Part shown: piece after piece, positions 26,203 through 34,199 of the stretch | How the letters are laid out: the number at the start of each line of letters is the position of its first letter | How positions within the stretch are numbered: position 1 is the first letter of the stretch | NCBI RefSeq assembly: GCF_004212215.1 | Contig: NZ_QVFV01000006.1 | Span: 182,805-246,804, forward strand | DNA: 64,000 nt | Reading direction: 5' to 3' | Source: Leptolyngbya iicbica LK | GTDB taxonomy: Bacteria; Cyanobacteriota; Cyanobacteriia; Phormidesmidales; Phormidesmidaceae | Program-made: the position numbers and the translations under genes | The notes under the pieces: generated by a model | Database searches by the model: none | The model's input: the letters and a program-made list of their open reading frames with translations, nothing else | Told to the model about the DNA's origin: nothing

Positions 26203-26331
26203 ATGAGAGCAATGGTCAACTTTTTGCGCAATGCCTTTAATGTGGTGGTTTCGATTTTCTTAGTCACGTTTATTGCCATTAATTTGGTTCAACTTGGCAA
26301 GTTTTTGCTATCGTCTCAGGGATTGATTTAG
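26203..26331 (+). CDS. Possible small single-helix membrane protein
   Basis: A 42-residue reading from ATG 26203 (or 39 residues from ATG 26212, MVNFLRNAF) is mostly one hydrophobic helix, VVVSIFLVTFIAINLV, with Arg/Asn before and Lys after it. The longer ORF it belongs to starts in sequence without protein-like character. It could be a genuine small membrane protein or chance. No family recognised. Confidence 0.4.
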   Translation: MRAMVNFLRNAFNVVVSIFLVTFIAINLVQLGKFLLSSQGLI

Positions 26332-26414
26332 CCGACCCCCAGATGATTCCAGCAGTGGCGCGATCGCTCTAACGGCTGTGGGTTGGCGAGATGCCGTGAG
26401 CTTGTGATAGTGAA

Positions 26415-28259
26415 ATGCTTGAGACCTACACTTTGGGGCCTGAGACCACTGAGTTGCCCGACTGTCCTGCCATTGCTGACTATCTCAACGCGGCCCTCGC
26501 GCTCACGCCACCTTTACAAGTGCAGGGACAACCGCCACTGCTACATATTTATCTGCATCCCACCCATGTCGGCGTCATTGGGAGTCTGCTACCCCAGTTA
26601 GAAACGGCGTTGCGATCGCTCTCAGCCAACCAATATTGGGATGTTTATCTATTTGCCGAAGAGCCGGTGGACGAAGTCGAGCCGGATGGCCCAACGGCCC
26701 GACTGATTCATCACGCGCTCCTGGAGCCGATGCGTCCGTCAACCACGCGATCGCTGGAATTGCCCACCTTCTCTTCGGCGACCGCCACCGTCGCCCCTGA
26801 GCCGACAGCGGCCTCGTCTACCCCTGCGCCAGACGCACCGGCCCCCCAGTCACCGCCACCGCTGGCAACATCCCCACCCCAGGCCACGAGGCCCGAGGCG
26901 GCCCCGGCTGACCCGCCCCCCGCTCCCACCTGGCAACAGCAAGCCATCCACCATCGTCGCCGCAAACAGCAGCGGCAAGCGCTTTTAGGCATTCTCGTGA
27001 TGACTGGAGTGAGCTTTGTCTTAGGCTCGCTCACCGCTGCGGGGCTGAGCTGGGTGTTTGCACAACGCGACCCGTCGGCGTCGATCTCAGACCGCTCACC
27101 AGCATTAGAACCCGCGATCGCCCCCACCGAATCGGCAACTCCACCCCCAGAGACCGATAGCACCGAGGAGGAGATCGCCCCGCCCAACGCAGCCCTGCCC
27201 ATTGCTCCCAATTCTTTAATTACCCCGATCGCGCCCCCCAGTGAGTTGGGTACCGCTGCTCAAGCCCTGACCGCCCCTGTGACCGTTCCCGCTGCGGTGC
27301 AGATCAAAGCCGTGGGCGACGTGATTCCTGGCACCGACTTTCCCAACTATCGCTTGCCCAACGACCCCAACTATCTGTTCAACAGCGTCAAGATGTTTAT
27401 GGGCGAGGTCGACATTGTCTTTGGCAACTTTGAAAGTACTTTGACCGCCCACCCCTACGCAGCGAAAGACATTAGACAGGGCATGACCTTTGCCTTTCGC
27501 ACTCCCCCCAACTGGACGGACGTGCTGAAGTCCGCTGGCTTCGATGTATTGAGCGTGGCGAACAACCATTCTTTTGATTTTGGCGATGCGGGGTTTGAAG
27601 ACACGATCGCCAACATTCAACAGTCGGGCATGCAGGCGGTGGGGCGCAAAGGCGACATTGTGAAAGTAGACGCCAACGGCTACACCGTCGCGTTTATCGG
27701 CTATAGCTACTGGCCCGACCACAACAATATGAATGATCTGGCGACAGCGACGGCGCTCGTGCAACAGGCGCAGTCCGAGGCAGATATGGTGGTGATTTCG
27801 GTCCATGCCGGGGCAGAGGGCACCGATGCGATGCGGGTGCGCAACCAAACTGAGTATTTTTTCTCAGAAAATCGCGGCAACATGGTGCAATTTTCTCGCG
27901 CCATGATTGATGCCGGAGCCGACCTAATTTTGGGCCATGGTCCCCATGTACCTCGTGCCCTTGAGCTGTATCAAGGCAAACTGATTGCTTACTCGCTGGG
28001 CAACTTTTTGGGCTATCGCACCCTGTCGACCACCGGCCCGCTGGGGTTGTCCATGATTTTGCAGGTGGACCTGGACGAAACGGGCAACTTTCTCAAGGGA
28101 CGGGTGATTCCGGTCGCGTTGGATAACAATGGCGTGCCTTACATCGACAATGCCTTTGCCAGCGTGACCTTGGTGCGACAACTGACCCGTCAAGATTTTC
28201 CCGAGACGCCTCTCACAATTGACGAGATGGGATACATTTTGAAAACTGATCAGCCCTAA
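26415..28259 (+). CDS. CapA/PgsA-family protein with N-terminal extension
   Basis: The 614-residue protein has an N-terminal soluble part (about 1-110), a Pro/Ala/Thr-rich linker, and one membrane helix near 192-214 (LLGILVMTGVSFVLGSL). After a second linker comes a CapA-type metallophosphatase-like domain from about 295: IKAVGDVIPGTDFPNY, DIVFGNFEST, VLSVANNHSFDFGDAGF, VVISVHAGAEG, LILGHGPHVPRALELY and SLGNFLGY. CapA proteins act in poly-gamma-glutamate or capsule export, or as cell-surface enzymes. The helix places the catalytic domain outside the membrane. The added N-terminal domain is not one I recognise. An SH3b protein follows 92 bp downstream. Confidence 0.85.
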   Translation: MLETYTLGPETTELPDCPAIADYLNAALALTPPLQVQGQPPLLHIYLHPTHVGVIGSLLPQLETALRSLSANQYWDVYLFAEEPVDEVEPDGPTARLIHHALLEPMRPSTTRSLELPTFSSATATVAPEPTAASSTPAPDAPAPQSPPPLATSPPQATRPEAAPADPPPAPTWQQQAIHHRRRKQQRQALLGILVMTGVSFVLGSLTAAGLSWVFAQRDPSASISDRSPALEPAIAPTESATPPPETDSTEEEIAPPNAALPIAPNSLITPIAPPSELGTAAQALTAPVTVPAAVQIKAVGDVIPGTDFPNYRLPNDPNYLFNSVKMFMGEVDIVFGNFESTLTAHPYAAKDIRQGMTFAFRTPPNWTDVLKSAGFDVLSVANNHSFDFGDAGFEDTIANIQQSGMQAVGRKGDIVKVDANGYTVAFIGYSYWPDHNNMNDLATATALVQQAQSEADMVVISVHAGAEGTDAMRVRNQTEYFFSENRGNMVQFSRAMIDAGADLILGHGPHVPRALELYQGKLIAYSLGNFLGYRTLSTTGPLGLSMILQVDLDETGNFLKGRVIPVALDNNGVPYIDNAFASVTLVRQLTRQDFPETPLTIDEMGYILKTDQP

Positions 28260-28351
28260 CCCAGGGCTGGATACCGATCAACCAAGAGTACGCACACGGC
28301 GATGTCGTTGATGAGTCTGCGGGGTGAGGATACCAACGGGAGTAACGCAAC

Positions 28352-29200
28352 ATGCGATCGCGCTTAATTACCGGCAGTGTTTTATTGGTGTTGTTGCTAG
28401 CGGTCGTGAGTAACTGTCGGCAAAAATCTGCACCGACTACGCCAGAAGCAGCCAACCCAGGCGATGCTTCGGCGGCAATTAATCAAGGAACGGCCAATGC
28501 CTCGACTGCGTCGTCATCACCGAATGAGACCGGGATTCCCCACTCTACCCAACGGGCCGGCACGGTGCGGCGGCCCAATGCGACCAAGAATACTCGTCCA
28601 GACCCCATCGTCGTGAGCCTGACAGCGACTGATCCGGCGGCTCAGATTAATGTGCGATCGCAGCCCTCCCAAACCAGCGACGCCATTGGCTACGGCACTG
28701 TCGGCGAATCCGTCACTCTCGGCCATACCGAAACCGATGCCGATGGCTATACCTGGTATCAGGTCACCTTTCAGCAGGATGATTTGGTGGGCTGGGTGCG
28801 CGAAGACTTGCTGGTATTGCCGCCCACAACGCCGATGGCTGAGTCTCAAGAGACGTCCGCCCCGACCGCCGATCGCCCGGCACCCAGCGACACATTGAAG
28901 ACATCCCTCGACGAGACCTGTGGCAGTCAGCAAGCGATCGAGGCGTATTATCAGACTCCCAGCAACAGCATCTACATTTGCAAAGTGCGGAATCAGCGCA
29001 CCTATCTCTCACAAGAAACGGGCACCGAACAAGTGATCACCACCCAAGACGTCGAAGCCCTGGGGGGTGGCTATATCATTACCAACGGCAACTTTGAATA
29101 TCGGCTGGATTCGGGCAACTTTGTGGTCGTGCGGTTTGATGACTCGGGGCAACAAGAAGAAGTGCTGCGCGAAAGCATTGTCTATACCGAGCGGTATTAA
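28352..29200 (+). CDS. Exported SH3b-domain protein
   Basis: The 282-residue protein has an N-terminal hydrophobic segment ending VVSNC, a plausible though imperfect lipobox (Cys22). A Thr/Ala/Asn-rich linker follows. A bacterial SH3 domain spans about 85-155, with INVRSQPSQTSDAIGYGTVGE, YTWYQVTF and VGWVREDLL. The C-terminal part contains a Cys pair and FEYRLDSGNFVVVRF, and is not recognised. SH3b domains usually bind peptidoglycan or peptides at the envelope. It lies behind the CapA-like gene and may share its transcript. Confidence 0.8.
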   Translation: MRSRLITGSVLLVLLLAVVSNCRQKSAPTTPEAANPGDASAAINQGTANASTASSSPNETGIPHSTQRAGTVRRPNATKNTRPDPIVVSLTATDPAAQINVRSQPSQTSDAIGYGTVGESVTLGHTETDADGYTWYQVTFQQDDLVGWVREDLLVLPPTTPMAESQETSAPTADRPAPSDTLKTSLDETCGSQQAIEAYYQTPSNSIYICKVRNQRTYLSQETGTEQVITTQDVEALGGGYIITNGNFEYRLDSGNFVVVRFDDSGQQEEVLRESIVYTERY

Positions 29201-29350
29201 GCGCTCCCAAACGGGAACCACAGCCCCGAGGCCATCGGTTCGGTATGACGAAACCCCCGGTTTCTGGGTCGGTTGACCGATCGATTTAGCCCTCTGTAAC
29301 CGGCCTGACTCGTTTACGGATTGCTAAGTTTGAATCTTGGCAGCAATCAA

Positions 29351-29449
29351 CTATTGAGAGTCTTGCGTCGGAAAGAGCCAGGCCAGAATGCCCACACTCG
29401 ACAGCAGCACCAGGAAAATCAGCAAGGCTCCAGCAGGAATTGACAACAT
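29351..29449 (-). CDS. Possible 32-residue membrane protein
   Basis: The minus strand encodes MLSIPAGALLIFLVLLSSVG followed by ILAWLFPTQDSQ and a stop, with GAGGGG 9-14 bp before ATG 29449. It is one continuous transmembrane helix with a short polar tail. The size resembles the small photosystem and cytochrome b6f subunits, but the sequence matches none that I know (PsbM, PsbX, PetG, PetL, PetM, PetN, PsaM). It could be a new small membrane protein or a chance frame. Confidence 0.45.
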   Translation of the reverse strand: MLSIPAGALLIFLVLLSSVGILAWLFPTQDSQ

Positions 29450-29547
29450 CGCGATCGCCCCTCGGAAACGCTCTTTGATTTCAATTTAAAGAGTCGGTAT
29501 GGCTAAGCTGTGACTGGGTTGTGTCAATTTGATTTTGGATTTTTGGT

Positions 29548-29592
29548 GGGGAGTAGGGAGTAGGGAGTAGGGAGTGGGGAGTAGGGAGTAGA
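29548..29592. repeat. Heptanucleotide tandem repeat (GGAGTAG)n
   Basis: About six units of GGAGTAG (one reads GGAGTGG) run directly up to the 3' end of the histidine kinase gene. Heptamer arrays of this kind are the short tandemly repeated repetitive (STRR) sequences of filamentous cyanobacteria. A plus-strand purine bias is total over the array. Confidence 0.9.
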
Positions 29593-29594
29593 GG

Positions 29595-30683
29595 TCAGGC
29601 TTTGGGGAGGGAGAAGCGGAAGGTACTGCCCTGGCCGATCGCGCTCTCGACTGCGATTTGACCGCCCTGGAGTTCGACGAGACGCTTCGAGATGGCGAGG
29701 CCGATGCCCGTGCCGACGGCATATTGATGCTGGGTGAGGGGCGATCGCCAAAAGCGTTCAAAGACATGGGGCAGTTCATTGGGGGCAATGCCGGGTCCGG
29801 TATCTTTTACCGCAATCCAGATTTGGTTCCCAGCCTCCCAAGCGGAGAGGGTGATGTGGCCCTGAGGTGTGTGTTTGATGGCATTGCCCAACAAGTTGAC
29901 GAGGATCTGTTCGAGGCGATCGCGATCGGCTAACACCCGCGCAATTTCCTCATCACATTGCCAGCCCAAGGCGGGACCATCTTCAGCAATCTGGCTTTCA
30001 AAGCGCAGCAGCAATTTGTCAAAAAGAGGGGGCAGGGCGAGCGCCTGAACGTGTAACGGCATCTGCCCAGCTTCCGCCTTGGACAGTTCTTGTAAATCGT
30101 TGACCAGGCGCTCCAGTCGCCGCGTTTCGCGCACGAGCAAGAGAGTGATATCGGGCGATAACGCGGTGGAATCCGTCATCGATTGCTCTAAATAGCCGCG
30201 CACGATGGTGAGGGGTGTCCTCAGTTCGTGGGTGAGGTCACCAATCAGTTCGCGCCGCCGCTCTTCCACATCTTGCAAACTCAGCGCCAAACGGTTGAAG
30301 CTCCGGCTCAGTTGAGCCAATTCGGGAATATTGCTGCGGGGCACCTGCTCAGACCAGTTCCCCGAGGCAAATTGGCGAGTGATGCGATCCATCTCGGTGA
30401 GGGGCTGGGTGATGCGTTGGGCCACCCAGTAGCTCAGGGCGGCTGCCGTCAGTCCGCCAATGACTAACGCCCAGGCGGTGCTCCCGCTCCAGGCCACTTT
30501 GAAGCCCATGAGCAAATCTTCTCGAATTTCGTGCATGGTGTGGCCGATGCTGGCCATTTCCTCCAGATGCCTGGCAAACAAATGGAGAGAGGTGGCTCGA
30601 CTAATCAGAATAAAACTGATGAGCCCCACCAACATCACGACCAGGTGGGAGAGAAAGAGTCGTCCTTGCAGCCCGATTCGCAT
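29595..30683 (-). CDS. Sensor histidine kinase
   Basis: The 362-residue protein has two membrane helices (about 10-30 and 70-88) around a very short periplasmic loop of about 40 residues, then HAMP (about 90-142). The HisKA domain has phospho-acceptor His152 in DLTHELRTPLTIV, and the HATPase domain shows NLLGNAIKHTPQG, DTGPGIAPNELPHVFERFW and GTGIGLAISKRLVELQGG. The small sensor loop suggests membrane-state or intramembrane sensing. It overlaps its response regulator by one base (TAATG), so translation is coupled. The 3' end abuts the heptamer array. Confidence 0.95.
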   Translation of the reverse strand: MRIGLQGRLFLSHLVVMLVGLISFILISRATSLHLFARHLEEMASIGHTMHEIREDLLMGFKVAWSGSTAWALVIGGLTAAALSYWVAQRITQPLTEMDRITRQFASGNWSEQVPRSNIPELAQLSRSFNRLALSLQDVEERRRELIGDLTHELRTPLTIVRGYLEQSMTDSTALSPDITLLLVRETRRLERLVNDLQELSKAEAGQMPLHVQALALPPLFDKLLLRFESQIAEDGPALGWQCDEEIARVLADRDRLEQILVNLLGNAIKHTPQGHITLSAWEAGNQIWIAVKDTGPGIAPNELPHVFERFWRSPLTQHQYAVGTGIGLAISKRLVELQGGQIAVESAIGQGSTFRFSLPKA

Positions 30684-31390
30684 TAGCCTTCGTCCTCGAA
30701 TTTGTAGCCCGTGCCCACCACCGTTTTGATGAACTGGGGATTGCTGGAATCCGGCTCGATTTTCTTGCGCAGGCGGGCAACGTGGGTATCGACGACTCGT
30801 TCTTCGCCAAAAAAATCATTGCCCCACAGTTTTTCCACCAGGTGGGTACGGCTCCAGGCCCGACCCGGATGGCTGAGGAAGGTGGCAAGCAAGTCAAACT
30901 CAATGGTAGTCAGGTCGAGGTCTTCGGTGTGATCCGCCAGGGTGCGGGTGGCGACGTGGCGATCCAGATCCACAGTGAAATGGGGGGTGCGATAGACCTG
31001 ACTCTGCGCCTCTTGCCGCAAACTGCGTCGCAACAGCGCTCGCACCCGCGCCACCAGTTCCATGGGGCTAAAGGGTTTCACTAAATAATCATCGGCTCCG
31101 GTGGAAAGGCCGATCACACGGTCAAATTCTTCGCCTTTCGCCGTCAGCATCAGGATGTAGGGATCGTGTGCCCCCGCTACTTTGCGAATGCGGGTGCAGA
31201 CTTCTAAACCGTCAATGCCTGGCAGCATCCAGTCAAGAATAATCAGACTGGGATGGTGGGCTTGAAATTGCCTGACAGCATCCAACCCATCGCTGCTGTG
31301 TACGCAAGTGAAGCCTTCTTTTTCCAGAAGTTGCCGGACAAAGCGGGCGATTTCGGCTTCGTCTTCCACAATTAGAATGGTTTGCTGCAT
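30683..31390 (-). CDS. OmpR/PhoB-family response regulator
   Basis: From ATG 31390 (MQQTILIVEDEAEIARF) the protein has 235 residues. The receiver domain has acidic residues at 9-11, phospho-acceptor Asp53 in IILDWMLPG and Lys105 in LVKPFSPMEL. The winged-helix DNA-binding domain shows LTTIEFDLLATFLSHPGRAW, RVVDTHVARLRKKIE and TVVGTGYKF. It is transcribed first in the pair with the histidine kinase. The ORF extends upstream to 31462, but the added residues are not conserved. Target genes are not evident; the APC permease upstream is on the same strand, 135 bp away. Confidence 0.95.
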   Translation of the reverse strand: MQQTILIVEDEAEIARFVRQLLEKEGFTCVHSSDGLDAVRQFQAHHPSLIILDWMLPGIDGLEVCTRIRKVAGAHDPYILMLTAKGEEFDRVIGLSTGADDYLVKPFSPMELVARVRALLRRSLRQEAQSQVYRTPHFTVDLDRHVATRTLADHTEDLDLTTIEFDLLATFLSHPGRAWSRTHLVEKLWGNDFFGEERVVDTHVARLRKKIEPDSSNPQFIKTVVGTGYKFEDEG

Positions 31391-31448
31391 CGTGATCACC
31401 GAAAGAAAAATTGTCTTGTGCGGCGTTGGCCAGACGCGGAATGGGTCA

Positions 31449-31473
31449 GGGCGCACGGCCATGCGCCCCTACG
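31449..31473. repeat. Short palindrome in the GT-GGGGCGCA style
   Basis: GGGCGCA at 31449-31455 pairs with TGCGCCC at 31462-31468 around CGGCCA, and CCTAC follows. Read on the other strand it is GTAGGGGCGCATGGCCGTGC, so it begins with the same GTAGGGGCG as the element at 56324-56397. It lies between the APC permease end and the response regulator start. Confidence 0.6.
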
Positions 31474-31525
31474 ATAGGGCCATGTTTTCCAGTGCGGGGC
31501 ATTGATGAAGGGTGACATTGTGGGT

Positions 31526-32821
31526 TTAGTCCTGGGGCGATCGCAAATGAATGTGACGTTTCGTGAGTCGCCGATAGCCCACTTCGATCGCCACGGCCAG
31601 GCCCACCATCACGACCACGACCCACAAGTTTTGGGGTTGGGTGCGGGCGGTTTGCTGGAGCAGCACCGTGACAGCGGCGATGCAGGCAATGGTGCCCAGC
31701 AGCGAGATCCAACGGTTGCTGTGGGTTTGTCGATACAAACGAAAGTTGGCGTAGTTGACGGCGGCAAAGATGAGCAAGAAGCCCGAACTGCCCATGGTCG
31801 AAATGCTGGAAACGTTGAAAAGGTTGGCGACCAGGAGCGTCAGGCCGCTGGTAATGAGCAGCCCCTCGATCGGTTTATTCCAGATCTTTTTTTCTAAAAC
31901 ATCGGGCAGCTCGCCTGACTGGGCAATGATGAAGCTCAGGCGGGCAGTGCCGTACAGGGTGGCGTTGAGGGCGGAGGCAGTGGAAAGGAGGGCCGCGATC
32001 GCCACCAGCTTAAAGCCCAACTGTCCCATGAAGGGTTCGGCGGCTGCCGCCAGGGCATATTCCTTCGCTTCCACAATTTTGTCGGTGGTCAAGGTACCGA
32101 CGGTGGTGCCCGCAATCAGCACGTAGAGCACCAGCACAAACAACACCGCCGCATAGAAGGCCCGAGGCAGGGTGCGATCGGGCTGATGCACGTCCTCGGC
32201 AGTATTGGCCATGAGTTCGAATCCTTCAAAGGCCAGAAAAATAATCATGCCGCCGGAAACCATGGCCAACGGTGAAGCCCAGGTGTCAGGCTGGAGCTGG
32301 GCCGGATCAACGCCGCGAATGCCGAGGGCGATAAAGAGCCCCAAAATCAGTAGCTTGAAGGCCACAATCCAGCTTTCGGCGCGACCAATAATTTCCGCAC
32401 TCAGCAAATTGAGGCCCGTGATCCCCACGATCGCCCCGCTAATCAACAAATGCTTGGCCCAAAACTGCATTGACTCCGGAAAGAAGACGGCCCCGTAGCT
32501 GCCGAAGGCCGATGCATAGAGCGACAGCATGACAATGTAGCTGAGCCACAGCAGCAGATTCAGACTGCCAGTAAAAACACCCGTGCCAAAGGCTTTGTTC
32601 AAAAAGGTGACGGTGCCGCCGCGACTGACAAAGGTGGTGGAAAGCTGGGCGTAGGCGTAGGTGGTGATGAGGGCGATCAGGCCCGCGATCGCAAACGCGA
32701 CGGGGGCTCCCCCCTGCGCCAACTGCACCGACAACCCCAACACCGCAAAGATGCCACCCCCCACCATGCCGCCAATGCCGACGGCAACCACCGACCAAAA
32801 TCCCATCTTGTCTTGCGCCAT
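31526..32821 (-). CDS. APC-family amino acid permease
   Basis: From ATG 32821 (MAQDKMGFWSVVAVGIGGMV) the protein has 431 residues and about 12 membrane helices. It carries the APC helix-1 substrate motif GIGGMVGGGIFAVLG and the FEGFELMANTAEDV segment of helix 6. It should import an amino acid or amine with a proton or sodium ion. The short C-terminus has little extra. A longer frame to 32869 is open but not conserved. Confidence 0.9.
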   Translation of the reverse strand: MAQDKMGFWSVVAVGIGGMVGGGIFAVLGLSVQLAQGGAPVAFAIAGLIALITTYAYAQLSTTFVSRGGTVTFLNKAFGTGVFTGSLNLLLWLSYIVMLSLYASAFGSYGAVFFPESMQFWAKHLLISGAIVGITGLNLLSAEIIGRAESWIVAFKLLILGLFIALGIRGVDPAQLQPDTWASPLAMVSGGMIIFLAFEGFELMANTAEDVHQPDRTLPRAFYAAVLFVLVLYVLIAGTTVGTLTTDKIVEAKEYALAAAAEPFMGQLGFKLVAIAALLSTASALNATLYGTARLSFIIAQSGELPDVLEKKIWNKPIEGLLITSGLTLLVANLFNVSSISTMGSSGFLLIFAAVNYANFRLYRQTHSNRWISLLGTIACIAAVTVLLQQTARTQPQNLWVVVVMVGLAVAIEVGYRRLTKRHIHLRSPQD

Positions 32822-33505
32822 CGTGAACGACCGGCCCCGCTGTTTGACTCCATCGGGAGTAACCCCCAACTCCGGTATATCAAAGCTGCGGCCATCCCGG
32901 AATGGCGTCAGGATGCCCTATATTTTTCAATACTGCTGCTGAAAGCTATATGGAGCAGTGCTTTGGGCAAGACGTAGCGGGGTTGATGTAACACGCCTGA
33001 CACAACCTTGTCACAGGCTTGACATGCGCTTCCTTTAATTTTTGCGAAATGTGACGACGTCCTCATCTGTCCGCAAGGCGGGAAACTTTCCCAATTTTTG
33101 TGCACCGAAAACCGTCACCAGAGCTACCAGCCGCTCTCCGAATCTTGCTCGTAGGAATTCAGAACCTGTTGCGTCGAAATTGCTGGTTGCTTAAAACGTC
33201 TCACTCGGCTGACGCTGACGCCCTTGACCGATCATCGCCGATCAATTCAGTTTCCTCAGCCGCCCCACTGCTCAAACAGTGCAATGATGCGATGGATTGC
33301 TTACACAATCCGCTGCTGACCGCCCAGATTGAAATATTGGTGCTCCTGCTGGTCGCCCGTCTGGGAACCGTCACCTTCAAACGCCTCAACTTTTCCTATT
33401 GACATCGGCCAGCGTGAAAAAGTGTTTACAGCTTTGACACGCCACCGTCATAGGCTAGCGCTAGAGTCTGGAAGACTTTTTTGACGAGGCTTTTCAGCGA
33501 CGCTT
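32822..33505. other. Gene-free stretch of about 680 bp
   Basis: No frame here looks protein-like. The plus frame 33100-33402 (100 codons) has mixed composition and no motif. Repeated TGACA/TGTCA words occur at about 32998-33025, in the region that should hold the permease promoter. TTTACA and TTGACA words near 33425-33440 may belong to the promoter of the TMEM175-like gene. Confidence 0.45.
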
Positions 33506-34081
33506 ATGAAACGAGACAAGCTCGGACTCGATCGCATCGTCTTCTTTAGCGACGCAGTGTTTGCCATTTCCATTACGCTACTCGCCCTCGATTTGCAGCC
33601 ACCTCTAGGCCCCCAACCCAACCGCACGGCTTCGGTCTTTGTCGAGCTACTGCCGGAGTATCAGAGCTATGTCATCAGCTTTATCGTGATTGGGCTGTAT
33701 TGGATTAGCCACCACCACTACTTTCGCTTCATTCGCCGCTATGACTATACGCTGGTCGCCATCAACATTGGCTTATTAATGTGCATCGCGTCCCTACCGT
33801 TTGCGACATCTTTGCTAGACACTTATGGCAATCATCGCGGGGTGGTGACGTTCTATGCGTCGTGCATGGTCGTGACCGGCTTAATGAAAACCCTGCTCTG
33901 GCAATATGCCGCCCACAATTTTCGTCTGATCCATCGGCGCTTATCGCGTCAGCGCATTCGACGGTTAACCCGGAAAGCCATGATTCCGCCAGCGGTCTTT
34001 GCAGGGTCGATCGCGATCGCCACCGTCAATTCCGACCTCGCCAAAATGAGTTGGGGCGCGATCGCGCTGGTCTTGTTATGA
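33506..34081 (+). CDS. TMEM175-family potassium channel-like protein, possibly C-terminally shortened
   Basis: The 191-residue protein shows the family's first-helix signature RIVFFSDAVFAISITLLALD. Further hydrophobic segments lie at about 50-68, 80-103, 109-130 and 158-175, and the family's HHHYFRFI segment follows helix 2. TMEM175 proteins are tetrameric K+-selective channels in bacteria. The frame stops at TGA 34079-34081 inside what should be the sixth helix. The next 30 codons in the same frame are again hydrophobic and end at 34174, so a premature stop is possible. It is followed by an MgtC-like gene 118 bp away. Confidence 0.82.
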   Translation: MKRDKLGLDRIVFFSDAVFAISITLLALDLQPPLGPQPNRTASVFVELLPEYQSYVISFIVIGLYWISHHHYFRFIRRYDYTLVAINIGLLMCIASLPFATSLLDTYGNHRGVVTFYASCMVVTGLMKTLLWQYAAHNFRLIHRRLSRQRIRRLTRKAMIPPAVFAGSIAIATVNSDLAKMSWGAIALVLL

Positions 34082-34199
34082 GTGCCGATACCGCTGGCGC
34101 TGATGCTGCCTTTATTGATGATTTGTAGCGATTTACGCATCCCTCCCAGGCAAGTGTTATCTCTGTCTGTATAAGGAATGCTCCTGAGGCGGCTTAGCG

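Noticed and set aside
29548-29592. CRISPR-like or satellite origin
   Set aside because: Seven-base units without spacers fit the STRR class, not CRISPR; no dnaA boxes or replication genes are nearby.
33100-33402. 100-codon plus frame in the 680-bp gap
   Set aside because: Composition is mixed, the stretch overlaps an antisense frame, and no motif or ribosome site supports it.
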